Shown here piece after piece: positions 42,236-52,050 of a stretch of 64,000 bases of DNA. Position 1 is the first letter of the stretch. Each line of letters begins with the position of its first letter. This stretch comes from Xanthomonas sp. DAR 80977 (GTDB lineage: Bacteria > Pseudomonadota > Gammaproteobacteria > Xanthomonadales > Xanthomonadaceae). Where the stretch lies: contig NZ_CP162487.1 in the NCBI RefSeq assembly GCF_041240605.1, forward strand, positions 1 through 64,000. Direction: 5' to 3'. A program made the position numbers and the translations under genes. The notes below the pieces were generated by a model. The model worked only from the letters and a program-made list of their open reading frames with translations, was not told the DNA's origin and made no database searches.

Positions 42236-43396
42236 CTATGGCGACACCGTGCTTTCGCGCGTGACCCGCGCCAGCGAATCGCGCGAGATCGCCGCGATCG
42301 ACTTCGCCCCGGTCAGCGTCATCGCCACCCGCATCTCCTTCTCCACCAGGGTCAGCAGGTTCTCCACCCCGGCCTGGCCGGCCGCGGCCAGCGCGTAGAC
42401 GAAGGCGCGGCCGAGCAGCACCGCGTCGGCGCCCAGCGCGAGCATGCGCACCACGTCCAGGCCGCTGCGGATGCCGGAGTCGGCCAGGATCTTCAGCTCG
42501 CCCTTCACCGCGTCGGCGATCGCCGGCAGCGCGCGCGCGCTGGACAGCACGCCGTCGAGCTGGCGCCCGCCATGGTTGGAGACCACGATGCCGTCGGCGC
42601 CGAAGCGCACCGCGTCGCGCGCATCGTCGGGATCCAGGATGCCCTTGATCACCATCGGCCCGGTCCAGAACTCGCGGATCCACTCCAGGTCCTTCCACGA
42701 GATCGACGGGTCGAAGTTCGCGCCCAGCCAGCCGATGTAGTCGGCCAGCCCGGTCGGGCTGCCGCGGTAGGCGGAGATGTTGCCCAGGTCGTGCGGGCGC
42801 CCCAGCAGGCCCACGTCCCAGGCCCAGCGCGGATGGGTCGCGGCCTGCAGCATGCGCCGCAGCGGCGCATTGGGCCCGCTCATGCCCGAGTGCGCGTCGC
42901 GGTAGCGCGCGCCGGGCGTGGGCATGTCCACGGTGAACACCAGCGTGGTCACGCCGGCGGCCTTGGCCCGTTCCAGCGCGTTGCGCATGAAGCCGCGGTC
43001 CTTGAGCACGTACAGCTGGAACCACATCGGCCGGTCGATCGCCGGCGCCACTTCCTCGATCGGGCACACCGACACCGTGGACAGGGTGAACGGCACGCCC
43101 TTGGCCGCCGCCGCGCGCGCGGCCTGCACCTCGCCGCGGCGCGCGTACATGCCGGTCAGCCCGACCGGGGCCAGGGCCAGCGGCAGCGCCAGGCGCTCGC
43201 CGAACAGCTCGGTCTGCAGGCTCAGCTCGGCCATGTCGCGCAGCACCCGCTGGCGCAGCGCGATGTCGGCCAGGTCGGCGACGTTGCGCCGCAGCGTGTG
43301 CTCGGCGTAGGCGCCGCCGTCGATGTAGTGGAACAGGAATGGCGGCAGCCGCGCCTGGGCGGCGGCGCGGTAGTCGGAAGCGGCGGAAATGATCAT
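42236..43396 (-). CDS. lldD: L-lactate dehydrogenase (FMN, quinone)
   Basis: LldD is an FMN-dependent alpha-hydroxy-acid oxidase-family enzyme converting L-lactate to pyruvate in respiration. The 386-residue protein starts [20 protein letters not shown] at 43396; the frame stays open much further upstream through the regulator gene, which is not family sequence. Active-site motifs are present: [13 protein letters not shown], and [12 protein letters not shown] with the catalytic His. It lies 11 bases after lldR and 13 before dld. Confidence 0.93.
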   Translation of the reverse strand: MIISAASDYRAAAQARLPPFLFHYIDGGAYAEHTLRRNVADLADIALRQRVLRDMAELSLQTELFGERLALPLALAPVGLTGMYARRGEVQAARAAAAKGVPFTLSTVSVCPIEEVAPAIDRPMWFQLYVLKDRGFMRNALERAKAAGVTTLVFTVDMPTPGARYRDAHSGMSGPNAPLRRMLQAATHPRWAWDVGLLGRPHDLGNISAYRGSPTGLADYIGWLGANFDPSISWKDLEWIREFWTGPMVIKGILDPDDARDAVRFGADGIVVSNHGGRQLDGVLSSARALPAIADAVKGELKILADSGIRSGLDVVRMLALGADAVLLGRAFVYALAAAGQAGVENLLTLVEKEMRVAMTLTGAKSIAAISRDSLARVTRESTVSP

Positions 43397-43407
43397 CGGC
43401 GCGGTCG

Positions 43408-44265
43408 TCAGGGAGGGGAGGGCAGGCGCGAGGCGCGCGCACGGCGCGCCTCGTCTTCGTCGAGGCTGCGCAGCGAGGTGTGCACGAAGGCCAGGTGCGC
43501 GTGCGCGGCATCGCGCGCGCGTTCCGGCTCGCCGGCCAGGATCGCGTCGCGCAGCGCGCGGTGTTGCGCCAGCAGCGGGGCGAAGGTGCGCGGCGACTGG
43601 AACAGCTTGTGCCGGCTCTGCGAGATGTTGGTCTGCAGCAGGTCGAACAGGCCGCGCATCACCTGCAGCAGCACGCGGTTGTGCGCGGCCTCGGCGATGG
43701 CCAGGTGGAAATCGGCGTCGGCGCGCGCCTCGGCCGCCGCATCGCCCTGCGCATGCGCCTGCAGCATCGCCTCGAACGCGGCGGCGATGCGCGCGCGGTC
43801 GGCGTCGGTGGCGCGCAGCGCGGCATGCCAGGCGGTGGCGCCTTCCAGCGCGTGGCGGGTCTCCAGCACGTCGAAGCGGTATTCCGGATCGCCCTGCAGC
43901 AGCGGCAGGAACGGCTGCAGCGGCGCCACCACCCGTTCCTCGGGCGTGTGCGCACGCTGCACGTAGGTGCCGCCGCCGGCGCGCGCGCGCAGCAGGCCCT
44001 GGCTGGCGAGCTGGGCGATCGCCTCGCGCAACGCGGTGCGCGACACGCCCAGTTCCAGCGCCAGCGCGCGCTCGGCCGGCAGGCGCGCGTCGGCCTGCAG
44101 CCCGCGCTGCGCGATCAGCGCCCGCAGCTGCGCGGCGACGCGATCGCTGAGGCGGGTGCCGCCGGCAGTGGGCGCGGCAGCGTCCGGGGCCGGAGCGGGC
44201 GGGGCGCGGCGCGCCGTCGGCCGTCGCGCTGGGGCTGCCTTCGCAGGCGCCGATAAATTGGTCAT
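43408..44265 (-). CDS. lldR: GntR/FadR-family lactate regulator LldR
   Basis: A 285-residue FadR-subfamily regulator. After an Ala/Pro-rich N-terminal extension (about 1-35) comes a winged helix-turn-helix ([31 protein letters not shown]), then an all-helical FCD ligand domain (about 110-260) with His and Asp metal-ligand candidates. It is the first gene of the lldR-lldD-dld row, so it presumably represses the operon until lactate binds. A 15-bp palindromic operator covers its start codon and a second identical one lies 97 bases upstream. Confidence 0.88.
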   Translation of the reverse strand: MTNLSAPAKAAPARRPTARRAPPAPAPDAAAPTAGGTRLSDRVAAQLRALIAQRGLQADARLPAERALALELGVSRTALREAIAQLASQGLLRARAGGGTYVQRAHTPEERVVAPLQPFLPLLQGDPEYRFDVLETRHALEGATAWHAALRATDADRARIAAAFEAMLQAHAQGDAAAEARADADFHLAIAEAAHNRVLLQVMRGLFDLLQTNISQSRHKLFQSPRTFAPLLAQHRALRDAILAGEPERARDAAHAHLAFVHTSLRSLDEDEARRARASRLPSPP

Positions 44266-44271
44266 ACCAAT
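44257..44271. promoter_or_regulatory. LldR operator O1 over the lldR start codon
   Basis: ATTGGTCATACCAAT is a 15-bp inverted repeat (ATTGGT/ACCAAT) of the TGGT-N3-ACCA type bound by FadR-family regulators. The CAT in its centre is the complement of the lldR start codon. An identical site lies at 44354. Confidence 0.8.
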
Positions 44272-44353
44272 GGCTGCCGACAGAACGAGTGGTGGCCATT
44301 ACATCGCGGCGCACTCTGCCAGGTCAACCGCCTGTGGCGGACTATCCCGGGAT

Positions 44354-44368
44354 ATTGGTCATACCAAT
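44354..44368. promoter_or_regulatory. LldR operator O2
   Basis: Identical 15-mer to the site at 44257, 97 bases away (about nine helical turns). It ends on the stop codon of the DUF2214 gene and lies upstream of the lldR promoter region. The same-face spacing would favour a repression loop. Confidence 0.8.
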
Positions 44369-44823
44369 TACAACATCGCGTACCGCGCCATCGTCGCCGC
44401 CAGCGCGAAAAGCAGCGCCAGCAGCACCAGTTCGACGGAGACGATGCGCGACAACGCGGCCACCTGCGGCGGCGCCGGCACGAATCCCGGCTGCACGCGT
44501 GCCTGCCGGCGCCAGTGCAGCAGGCGCAGCGTCGGCAGCAGCGACAGCAGCCCGATCGCCGCGAACACGCCCAGCTTGGCCCAGAACCACGGGTTGTGCA
44601 GGTAGTAGTCCGGGCCCTTGAGCCCGTAGCGCACGCGCAGGCCGCCGACCACCAGGATCAGCAGCGCCGCCACCCCGTAGGCGGCATCCGCGCGCAGCAG
44701 CCGCGCCAGCCGCGCGGCCTGCGGCGGTTCGCGCAGCAGGGTCCACTCGACCACCAACGCGACGGTCAGCAGCAGGACCGCGAGGTGATGGAGGACGGCC
44801 AGCAGCAGGTCGCGCGCGAGCAT
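44368..44823 (-). CDS. DUF2214 family membrane protein
   Basis: The 151-residue integral membrane protein fits DUF2214: four hydrophobic helices (about 8-27, 48-66, 85-103, 130-149) with the loop RVRYGLKGPDYYLHNPWFWAKLGVF between the second and third. Function is unknown. It follows the methyltransferase-like gene after 10 bases and precedes lldR on the same strand; operator O2 touches its stop codon. Confidence 0.85.
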   Translation of the reverse strand: MLARDLLLAVLHHLAVLLLTVALVVEWTLLREPPQAARLARLLRADAAYGVAALLILVVGGLRVRYGLKGPDYYLHNPWFWAKLGVFAAIGLLSLLPTLRLLHWRRQARVQPGFVPAPPQVAALSRIVSVELVLLALLFALAATMARYAML

Positions 44824-44833
44824 CGGCGGCCAC

Positions 44834-45415
44834 TCACCAGACGAACGGCAGCAGGCGCCAGCTGTGCGCGGCGTAGTCGGGGTACTCGCGCGGGAACGCC
44901 TGGGTCAGCGCGGCTTCCTCCACGCGGATGCGGCGCAGGAACGCCCAGGTCACCGGCAGCACGATCGCCAGCAGCGACAGCACGTTGCCAAGGCCGACCG
45001 CCAGTCCATAGAACGCCAGCAGCGCGCCGGTGTAGGAGGGATGGCGCAGGTGCCGGTACGGCCCGTGGCGGATCAACCGGTGGCCGTCCTGGATGGTCAC
45101 GTCCACGGTGAACCAGCGCGCCAGTACCCGGATCGACCACAGCCGCAGCGCCAGGCCGCCGGCCAGCAGCGCGCAGCCCAGCCAGCGCGCCGGTTCCTGC
45201 CACGCCGGCGCATAGCGCCACACGCCCAGGAAGGACAGCAGCACCGCCACCGCCACCGCCGCGTACAGCACGCGCCACAGCAGCTGCAGCGTGCCCTGGT
45301 CGCGCGCGCCGCCATCGGCCGCGCGGCGGCGGTGGCTGAGCAGCATCTCGTAGCCGCCCCAGCACGCGCCCAGCAGCATGAACAGCAGATCGGGATGTCG
45401 CAGGCTCAGGTGCAT
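44834..45415 (-). CDS. isoprenylcysteine carboxyl methyltransferase-family protein
   Basis: A 193-residue integral membrane protein of the ICMT/PEMT family. It has several membrane helices and the diagnostic SAM-binding region HGPYRHLRHPSYTGALL with a downstream EEAALTQAFPREYPDYA. Start at ATG 45415 (MHLSLRHPDLLFMLLG); a longer frame begins 14 codons upstream. The bacterial substrate is unknown, since bacteria lack prenylated CAAX proteins; lipid or quinone-type methylation is possible. It is paired with the DUF2214 gene. Confidence 0.85.
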   Translation of the reverse strand: MHLSLRHPDLLFMLLGACWGGYEMLLSHRRRAADGGARDQGTLQLLWRVLYAAVAVAVLLSFLGVWRYAPAWQEPARWLGCALLAGGLALRLWSIRVLARWFTVDVTIQDGHRLIRHGPYRHLRHPSYTGALLAFYGLAVGLGNVLSLLAIVLPVTWAFLRRIRVEEAALTQAFPREYPDYAAHSWRLLPFVW

Positions 45416-45618
45416 CGTCGTGTCCTCGTGGAGTGCGCCAGTGTCGGTGTACGCCATTGCGCCTGCGGCTGGGTGAACGCCCTGCCGCCGCCGCGATGGC
45501 CTGGCGCCAGTGTGGCCGCGGCGGCGCGCGCGGACAGTGGCCGCTGGTCATCGATCCGACCTGCCGGAAGTCACTTTCGGCGCCGGCCCCATTGCCGGCG
45601 CGGCGGTGCGCGGTCAGC

Positions 45619-46728
45619 ATGCGCCGCATGTATCGCTTCCTGCACGATCAGATCGAACCCAAGCGCCTGGCCGGGCTGGTCACCGTGGCGACCGTGCTGT
45701 GGTCGTTCCAGCTGCAGCCGCAGGCGCCGGCGGCCTGGCGTTGGCCGGTGGCCGGCCTGTTCGTGCTGTTGTTGCTTGGCTACCGATTCCTGCCCGCGCC
45801 GCGTCTGCGCGATGCCGCGCTGTGGCTGCAAGCCGTCGCGGCGCTGGCCCTGGTGTGGCTGGAACCGAGCGTCGGCACCGCACCGGTGCTGCTGGTGGTG
45901 GTGGTCGCGCAGGTGGCATTGCTGTGGGAGCCGCGCCGGGTCTTGGCGCTGGCGATCCTGGCCAACCTGGGCACGTTCCTGCTGCTGTCCACGGCTGGTT
46001 TCAAGCGTGCGTTGCTGACCACCCTGATCTACGCCGGCTTCCACGCCTTCGCCGCCCTGACTGCGCACTACGCGCGCACCACCGAGATCGCCCGCGAGGC
46101 GCTGGCCCGGGTCAACGCCGACCTGCTGGCCACGCGCGCGCTGTTGGCCGACAGCGCGCGCGATGCCGAACGCCTGCGCTTGGCGCGCGAGCTGCACGAT
46201 GTGGCCGGGCACAAGCTGACCGCGATGCGGATCAACCTGCGCCTGCTGCTCGCCGACCCGGAGCTGGCGCGGCGCGAGGAACTCGGCGCGGTCGAGCGCC
46301 TGTCCGGCGAACTGCTGGCCGACATCCGCAACGTGGTGCAGTCGCTGCGCGACGACCGCGGCCTGGACCTGGAAACCGCGCTGCGCGCACTGGCCGCGCC
46401 GTTCCCGCGGCCGCAGCTGCACTTGCAGATCGAACCCGGCGTGCGCATCACCGACCCGCAACTGGCCGAGACCCTGCTGCGGCTGGTGCAGGAAGCGCTG
46501 ACCAACGCCGCGCGGCATGCCGATGCCGGCGAGGTGCGCGTGCGCCTGCGCCACGAGGATGCGCAGCTGCGCCTGGACATCGAGGACGACGGCCGCCGCG
46601 CCGAGCGCATCCAGGAAGGCAACGGCATCGCCGGCATGCGCGAGCGCCTGGCCGCGCTGCGCGGCCGCCTCGAGCTGGGCCGCACGCCGCTGGGCGGCAT
46701 GCAGCTGACCGCAAGGCTGCCGCTGTGA
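45619..46728 (+). CDS. NarL-system sensor histidine kinase
   Basis: A 369-residue membrane histidine kinase. Start at ATG 45619 (MRRMYRFLHDQIEPKRLAG). The first 150 residues form about five or six membrane helices without a large periplasmic loop, so it probably senses a membrane or intracellular signal (7TM/DesK-like). A HisKA_3 dimerisation helix carries His193 in LARELHDVAGHKLTAM, followed by an HATPase_c domain (EALTNAARHADAGEV, then GNGIAGMRERLAAL). The response regulator gene overlaps its stop by GTGA. Confidence 0.9.
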   Translation: MRRMYRFLHDQIEPKRLAGLVTVATVLWSFQLQPQAPAAWRWPVAGLFVLLLLGYRFLPAPRLRDAALWLQAVAALALVWLEPSVGTAPVLLVVVVAQVALLWEPRRVLALAILANLGTFLLLSTAGFKRALLTTLIYAGFHAFAALTAHYARTTEIAREALARVNADLLATRALLADSARDAERLRLARELHDVAGHKLTAMRINLRLLLADPELARREELGAVERLSGELLADIRNVVQSLRDDRGLDLETALRALAAPFPRPQLHLQIEPGVRITDPQLAETLLRLVQEALTNAARHADAGEVRVRLRHEDAQLRLDIEDDGRRAERIQEGNGIAGMRERLAALRGRLELGRTPLGGMQLTARLPL

Positions 46729-47357
46729 GCGGCTTGCGCGTCGCCCTGGCCGACGACCAGGTCCTGGTGCGCGCCGGCCTGCGCGCGCTGCTGCAGACCC
46801 AGGGCATCGCCGTGGCCTGCGAGGCCGGCGACGGCGAGGCGCTGCTGGCCGCGCTGGCGGCCACGCCGGTGGACGTGGTGCTCAGCGACATCCGCATGCC
46901 CGGCATGGACGGCATCCAGGCCCTGCAACAGCTGCGCGCGCGCGGCGACGCCACCCCGGTGCTGCTGCTCACCACCTTCGACGACGCCGACCTGCTGCTG
47001 CGCGCCACCGACGCCGGCGCGCAGGGCTTCCTGCTCAAGGACGCCGCGCCCGAGGACCTGCGCGACGCGATCGTGCGCGTGGCCGCCGGCGAGACCCTGC
47101 TGCAGCCGGTCAGCACCGACCCGGTGCGCGCGCGCTACCGCTACCGCGACGAGGACGCCCCGCGCGACACCTTCAACGAACGCGAAGTGGCGATCCTGCG
47201 CCTGCTCGCCGGCGGCTATTCGAACAAGGAGATCGCGCGCAGCCTGTTCCTGGCGGAGGGCACGGTGAAGAATTACGTCTCCACGATCCTGGACAAGCTC
47301 GGCACCCGCGACCGCACCCGCGCGGTGCTCAAGGCGATCACGCTGCGGATCATCTGA
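46725..47357 (+). CDS. NarL/FixJ-family response regulator
   Basis: A 210-residue response regulator starting with GTG at 46725, overlapping the kinase stop, so the pair is coupled. The receiver domain has the acidic pair in ALADDQ, phospho-acceptor Asp55 in LSDIRMPGMDG, and Lys in FLLKDA. The C-terminal LuxR-type helix-turn-helix (FNEREVAILRLLAGGYSNKEIARSLFLAEGTVKNYVS) is intact. Its target genes are not evident here. Confidence 0.92.
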   Translation: MSGLRVALADDQVLVRAGLRALLQTQGIAVACEAGDGEALLAALAATPVDVVLSDIRMPGMDGIQALQQLRARGDATPVLLLTTFDDADLLLRATDAGAQGFLLKDAAPEDLRDAIVRVAAGETLLQPVSTDPVRARYRYRDEDAPRDTFNEREVAILRLLAGGYSNKEIARSLFLAEGTVKNYVSTILDKLGTRDRTRAVLKAITLRII

Positions 47358-47402
47358 GCGGGCGGACACGGCACGCGTGTCGCGAGACCGGCGGTGGATG
47401 CA

Positions 47403-47493
47403 GTCGCGACTGAAGTCGCTCCCACAAAGGCAACGCCCGCTGCAGGAATACCGCAGCCCTCGTCTTCAGTGTGGGAGCGACTTCAGTCGCGAC
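47403..47493. repeat. REP doublet (REPIN), wide spacing
   Basis: A REP in - sense at 47403-47425 and one in + sense at 47471-47493, separated by 45 bases. They occupy the 353-base gap between the response regulator and fabV (47358-47710), which holds no gene I recognise. Confidence 0.85.
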
Positions 47494-47710
47494 GCGCAGA
47501 CCCGCGACGGCTGCAGCCAAAGCGGCATGCTCGGAACACGTTCCATCCATCAGCCGTGCCAGTCCAGCGCCCAGTCTCACAGGTCCGCACCAAGACAGCC
47601 GCCGCATGCGGCGGCGCCTCCATACGATGCCGTCTGCTGCACCCGGCCCTTCTGCACGCGCGCCGCAGACATTAAGATGCCGCGGGGCATCTTGCCGAGA
47701 GGACACCACG

Positions 47711-48916
47711 TTGATCATCCACCCGAAAGTTCGCGGTTTCATCTGCACCACCACGCATCCGCTCGGCTGCGAGCGCAACGTGCTCGAGCAGATCGAGGCC
47801 ACCCGCGCGCGCGGCGTCCGCGGCGACGGGCCGAAGAAGGTGCTGGTGATCGGCGCCTCCAGCGGCTACGGCCTGGCCTCGCGCATCACTGCCGCGTTCG
47901 GCTTCGGCGCCGACACGCTGGGCGTGTTCTTCGAAAAGCCGGGCAGCGACAAGAAGGCCGGCACCGCCGGCTGGTACAACTCCGCTGCCTTTGACAAATT
48001 CGCCAAGGCGCAGGGCCTGTACAGCAAGTCGATCAACGGCGACGCGTTCTCCGACGCCGCGCGCGCGCAGGTGATCGAACTGGTCAAGACCGAGATGGGC
48101 GGCCAGGTCGACCTGGTGGTGTATTCGCTGGCCTCGCCGGTGCGCAAGCTGCCCGATACCGGCGAAGTGAAGCGCTCGGCGCTCAAGCCGATCGGCCAGA
48201 CCTACACCGCCACCGCGATCGACACCAACAAGGACACGATCATCGAGGCCTCGATCGAGCCGGCCACCGAGCAGGAGATCGCAGACACCGTCACCGTGAT
48301 GGGCGGCCAGGACTGGGAACTGTGGATCGACGCGCTGGAAGGCGCCGGCGTGCTCGCCCCGGGCGCGCGCACCGTGGCCTTCAGCTACATCGGCACCGAG
48401 ATCACCTGGCCGATCTACTGGCATGGCGCGCTGGGCAAGGCCAAGGTGGACCTGGACCAGACCGCGCAGCGCCTGGACGCGCGCCTGCAGCGCAACGGCG
48501 GCACCGCCAACGTGGCGGTGCTCAAGTCGGTGGTGACCCAGGCCAGCGCGGCGATCCCGGTGATGCCGCTGTACATCTCCATGGTCTACAAGATCATGAA
48601 GGAAAAGGGCCTGCACGAAGGCACCATCGACCAGCTCGACCGCCTGTACCGCGAGCGCCTGTACCGCGAGGACGGCCAGCCGGCGGCCACCGACGAGCAG
48701 AACCGGCTGCGCCTGGACGACTGGGAACTGCGCGACGACGTGCAGGACGCCTGCAAGGCGCTGTGGCCGCAGGTCACCACCGAGAACCTGTTCCAGCTCA
48801 CCGACTACGCCGGCTACAAGCACGAGTTCCTCAAGCTGTTCGGCTTCGAGCGCAAGGACGTGGACTACGACGCCGACGTGGATCCGGACGTGCGGTTCGA
48901 TTGCATCGAGCTGTAG
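47711..48916 (+). CDS. fabV: trans-2-enoyl-ACP reductase FabV
   Basis: FabV reduces trans-2-enoyl-ACP in the last step of fatty-acid elongation and is the triclosan-tolerant reductase used in Xanthomonas. The start is a TTG at 47711 (read as [19 protein letters not shown]) with GAGAGGA upstream; 401 residues. The NADH-binding loop is [13 protein letters not shown]. The active site has the FabV-specific Tyr-x8-Lys: Tyr236 in [13 protein letters not shown] and Lys245. A weak hairpin with TTTTT follows at about 48951-48977. Confidence 0.95.
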   Translation: MIIHPKVRGFICTTTHPLGCERNVLEQIEATRARGVRGDGPKKVLVIGASSGYGLASRITAAFGFGADTLGVFFEKPGSDKKAGTAGWYNSAAFDKFAKAQGLYSKSINGDAFSDAARAQVIELVKTEMGGQVDLVVYSLASPVRKLPDTGEVKRSALKPIGQTYTATAIDTNKDTIIEASIEPATEQEIADTVTVMGGQDWELWIDALEGAGVLAPGARTVAFSYIGTEITWPIYWHGALGKAKVDLDQTAQRLDARLQRNGGTANVAVLKSVVTQASAAIPVMPLYISMVYKIMKEKGLHEGTIDQLDRLYRERLYREDGQPAATDEQNRLRLDDWELRDDVQDACKALWPQVTTENLFQLTDYAGYKHEFLKLFGFERKDVDYDADVDPDVRFDCIEL

Positions 48917-48950
48917 AGAGCCGGGATTCGGGATGGCGGGATTGGGGATG

Positions 48951-48977
48951 CGGCCAGCAGCGATGCCGGCCGTTTTT
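48951..48977 (+). terminator. possible fabV terminator
   Basis: CGGCC and GGCCG pair across a 12-base loop and are followed by TTTTT. The stem is short, so this is tentative. A GGGATTGGGG-type repeat fragment lies just before it. Confidence 0.45.
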
Positions 48978-48988
48978 CTGTGAGTGCC

Positions 48989-49052
48989 TGTCGCGGCTGA
49001 AGCCGCTCCTACACAAGCGTGCATCTCCCCTGTAGAGCGGCGTCAGCCGCAC
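48989..49052. repeat. REP doublet (REPIN) with one diverged arm
   Basis: A GTAG-type REP in - sense at 48989-49012, and a diverged + copy at 49031-49052 (TGTAGAGCGGCGTCAGCCGC). They fill the gap between the convergent fabV and esterase genes. Confidence 0.75.
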
Positions 49053-49080
49053 GGCCGGCACCGATCTTCGGCCGCCGCGC

Positions 49081-50334
49081 TCAGCGGAAAACAGCGATGT
49101 CGATCGCGTCCGCCATGGCCGCATAGCCGGCATCGTTGGGGTGGAGCCGGTCGCGCGAGGCGAAGCGGGCTTGAAGCTGGAGCGGATGCTCGGCATCGCG
49201 CAGGACCGCATCGAAATCGATCACTGCATCGAACGCGCCGCTGTTGCGGATCCAGGCGTTGACCGCCTGCCGCGCCGCCTCTTTCTGCGGCGAGTAAAAG
49301 CCGGGGACCGTAGCGCCGGCGAAGGGCGTCAGGGTTGCGCCGATCGCCTTGATCCCATGGTCGTGCGCGCGCGCGATGAGTTGCCGGTAGGCACCGATGA
49401 CTTGCTCCGCGGTCCTGACCTCCGTCGGCGGCGCAAAGTAACGCGAACCGATCTTGACCCCTGGCGCGGCGATGTCGTTGATCCCTTCCAGGAGCACGAT
49501 ATGCGTCACGCCCGGCAGCGACAGGACATCCCGGTCGAAGCGGGCCAAGCCGCTTGCGCCGTACCCTTCATGTTGCAACTGATTGCCCGCGATCCCGGCA
49601 TTCACCACGGACAAACCGGGATCGGCCGCCGCCACGCGCTGCGCGAATTGCGCCGGCCAGCTGCGGTCCGCGTCGGTGGTGGATCCCGCACCGTCGGTGA
49701 TCGAATCTCCGAATGCCACCAGCAACCGCTGCGAGCGCACCTGCGGCACCAGCACCGAGGTGAGCGCGATGGACGAGGTGGATGTCGCGGCCGGCGCGAT
49801 ACTTGTCTCTCGCGTGTGGTCGCCGGGCACGCTCACCACGGCGTGCTTCAGCGCCAGGGAGTGCAGCGTGCTGGACGTGACCCGTTCCGGAAAGAACAGG
49901 CTGATGCTGACCTGCGCGCCCGGCGCGACCTGCAGTTCGACCGGATCGCTGAGCACGGGGGCGCCTGCGGGAACGCTGACGGAGGAATTCCCGCCGAAAG
50001 TGAGCGGGCGCAGCGAACCCGGTTCCACGGTCGAAGCATCCGTCGCCACGGCGACGGATGCCGAACCGATCGTCAGCGGCGACGAACCGAGTTCGTTGGA
50101 CAATCTGACCCGCAACCGGGCACCGCCCACGGACATGCGCACCCGCTGCCGCACCGTCTGCCCGTCGATGTTCGCCAGTGGCTCTTCCGCATCGGCTTCC
50201 CCGACCTGAGGACTGGTGGCCCAGCTGGCGATCCATCCCGGCTGAGCCAACGCCGCCTGTGCGTAGGAGGGGCGGGGGCATGCGCCGCCCAGCAATGCGG
50301 CGACGAAGGCGGCGGCGATCGAGATGCGGCTCAT
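49081..50334 (-). CDS. secreted SGNH/GDSL hydrolase
   Basis: A 417-residue exported esterase-like enzyme. A signal peptide (MSRISIAAAFVAALLGGACP, cut near YAQA) leads to a beta-rich N-terminal domain (about 40-190), then an SGNH hydrolase domain: block I VAFGDSITDGAGS with the catalytic Ser, the Gly in NAGIAGNQ, the Asn in LLEGINDIA, and the Asp-His pair in RLHPNDAGYA. The presence of all four blocks implies activity, perhaps deacetylation or de-esterification of glycans. Neighbouring REPs make cotranscription with others unlikely. Confidence 0.88.
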   Translation of the reverse strand: MSRISIAAAFVAALLGGACPRPSYAQAALAQPGWIASWATSPQVGEADAEEPLANIDGQTVRQRVRMSVGGARLRVRLSNELGSSPLTIGSASVAVATDASTVEPGSLRPLTFGGNSSVSVPAGAPVLSDPVELQVAPGAQVSISLFFPERVTSSTLHSLALKHAVVSVPGDHTRETSIAPAATSTSSIALTSVLVPQVRSQRLLVAFGDSITDGAGSTTDADRSWPAQFAQRVAAADPGLSVVNAGIAGNQLQHEGYGASGLARFDRDVLSLPGVTHIVLLEGINDIAAPGVKIGSRYFAPPTEVRTAEQVIGAYRQLIARAHDHGIKAIGATLTPFAGATVPGFYSPQKEAARQAVNAWIRNSGAFDAVIDFDAVLRDAEHPLQLQARFASRDRLHPNDAGYAAMADAIDIAVFR

Positions 50335-50525
50335 GGGCGCACGACGGCCTGACGGGAAGCGTCCATGAAGGTCTGGGAAATGGCCGGAAGGGCCTGCAGT
50401 CTAGCGAGAACCGCCGGTCCCCGGCGCGACGCGGGAAACCAAGACAGCCACTGCGCCGGGCATTGCAGGAAGGTCCGCGCCAATCCGCACATGGAAACCG
50501 CCCGGTACCTGAAGCGTGTCGCAGC

Positions 50526-50548
50526 TCGCGGCTGGAGCCGTTCCTGTA
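50526..50548 (-). repeat. degenerate REP copy
   Basis: A mutated GTAG-type REP (TCGCGGCTGGAGCCGTTCC) in the 466-base gap between the esterase and kinase genes. With the doublet at 50634 and GGGATTCGGGATTCG-type repeat fragments at about 50553-50582 and 50766-50795, this gap (50335-50800) is almost entirely repeats and holds no gene. Confidence 0.6.
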
Positions 50549-50633
50549 AAGGCGGGGATTCGAAATTAGGGATTCGGGATTCGTGGTGGCGTCGATGCCG
50601 CGTTTTGCATGGGCGTCTTGGCATTGCGACTCC

Positions 50634-50704
50634 TGTCGCGGCTGAAGCCGCTCCTACAAAAAGCGCGCGCGCTGTTCCCTGTAGGAGCCGCTTCAGCCGC
50701 GACA
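50634..50704. repeat. REP doublet (REPIN), GTAG type
   Basis: Inverted pair: 50634-50657 (- sense) and 50681-50704 (+ sense), 23 bases apart, in the repeat-filled gap upstream of the esterase and downstream of the kinase gene. Confidence 0.85.
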
Positions 50705-50800
50705 GGAATCACGAATCGCCAGCAACGCCAGGTCACACGCAAAAACGCCGCAACCAGCGCTCTTACGAATCCCCAATCCCAACTCCCCAATCCCGGCTTT

Positions 50801-51823
50801 TCACCGCTTCACATCGAACCGCGCCGTCCCCACGCAGGCCTGCACGTCGGCCGCGCCCAGCGGATGGAAATCGCCCGGCACCGAGTGCTTCAGGCAGCCG
50901 GCGGCCAGGCCGAAGCGGATCGTGGCGGTGTCGTCCCAGTCCTGGCTCAGGCCATGCAGCACGCCCGCGGCGAAGGCGTCGCCGCCGCCGATGCGGTCGA
51001 CGATGCCGGTCAACTCCTCGGTCGGCGCCTGCGCCACGCGGCCGTCGCGGCGCAGCAGCAGCGCGCCCAGGCTGTGATGGTCCACGCTGTGCGCCACGCG
51101 CTGGGTGCAGGCCATCGCCTGCAGCTGCGGGAACGCGGCGAAGGCGTCGCGCGCGCCGGCTTCCACCCGCGCCTGCGCGCTGTCCTGCGGATACTGGTGG
51201 CCCAGCACCACGCCCAGGTCGCGGTAGTCGGCGAACAGCACGTCGGCCTGCGCCAGCAGCTGGCGCAGGATGCCCGGCGCGTCGCCGTTCCAGGCCTCCC
51301 ACAGCTTGGGCCGGTAGTTGCCGTCGAACGACACGCGCACGCCCAGCGCGCGAGCGCTGCGCGCCGCCGCCAGCGCAGCGGCCGCGCCGCGTTCGCCCAG
51401 CGCCGGGGTCACCCCGGACAGGTGCAGCCACTGCGCCCCGTGCAGCAGCGCCGGCCAGTCGTAGGCCTCCGCCTCGGCCAGCGCGAATGCAGAACCGGCG
51501 CGGTCGTAGGTCACTTCGCTGGGGCGGTGCCCGGCGCCGGTGGTCAGGAAGTACAGGCCCATGCGCCCGGGCACGAAGCGCACGCCGCGGGTGTCCACGC
51601 CGTGCCGGCGCAGCTCGCCGGCGGCCGCCTCGCCCAGCGGGTTGTCCGGCAGCACGCTGACCATCGCCACGTCGTGGCCGAAATGCGCCAGCGACACGCC
51701 GACATTGGCCTCGGCGCCGCCCACGTGCACGTCCAGGCGCGGCGACTGCAGCAGGCGTTCGTGGCCGGGGGCGCCCAGGCGCAGCAACAGTTCGCCGAAG
51801 CAGACGATGCGGGAGGGGGTCAT
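50801..51823 (-). CDS. kdgK: PfkB-family sugar kinase, KDG kinase-like
   Basis: A 340-residue PfkB/ribokinase-fold kinase, most like 2-keto-3-deoxygluconate kinase. Start at ATG 51823 (MTPSRIVCFGELLLRLGAPG); an ATG four codons upstream is an alternative. The first PfkB signature lies in VHVGGAEANVGVSLAHFG, the KDG-kinase-like substrate region in RMGLYFLTTGAGHRPSEVTYDR, and the catalytic base in DRIGGGDAFAAG. KDG is an intermediate of uronate and pectin breakdown. The gene diverges from a large TonB-dependent receptor, across a region with two similar operator-like sites. Confidence 0.8.
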   Translation of the reverse strand: MTPSRIVCFGELLLRLGAPGHERLLQSPRLDVHVGGAEANVGVSLAHFGHDVAMVSVLPDNPLGEAAAGELRRHGVDTRGVRFVPGRMGLYFLTTGAGHRPSEVTYDRAGSAFALAEAEAYDWPALLHGAQWLHLSGVTPALGERGAAAALAAARSARALGVRVSFDGNYRPKLWEAWNGDAPGILRQLLAQADVLFADYRDLGVVLGHQYPQDSAQARVEAGARDAFAAFPQLQAMACTQRVAHSVDHHSLGALLLRRDGRVAQAPTEELTGIVDRIGGGDAFAAGVLHGLSQDWDDTATIRFGLAAGCLKHSVPGDFHPLGAADVQACVGTARFDVKR

Positions 51824-51894
51824 GGCAGGGAACATCCTGGTCGCGCGAAGAGGGGACCAAGCATGCCGGGAACGGCCGCCACGGCCAAGTGGTT

Positions 51895-51909
51895 TGACTA
51901 TCGGTGTCA
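51895..51909. promoter_or_regulatory. operator-like site A (TGAC-N7-GTCA)
   Basis: TGACTATCGGTGTCA in the divergent gap between the kinase and receptor genes, 72 bases before the kinase ATG. The right half (CGGTGTCA) is shared with site B. Confidence 0.55.
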
Positions 51910-52050
51910 TTTTACGCGGCGGCAAACCCCGCCGCACTAGGCCGGCCATGCCGCGCCAGGCACGGCTTTGTGCCGAAAGCCCGCAAATCCTGGCCATTTT
52001 CTGTTGCGCTGCAAGATGCCGCAATGTTTCGCAACTGTTAACGTCGGTTT

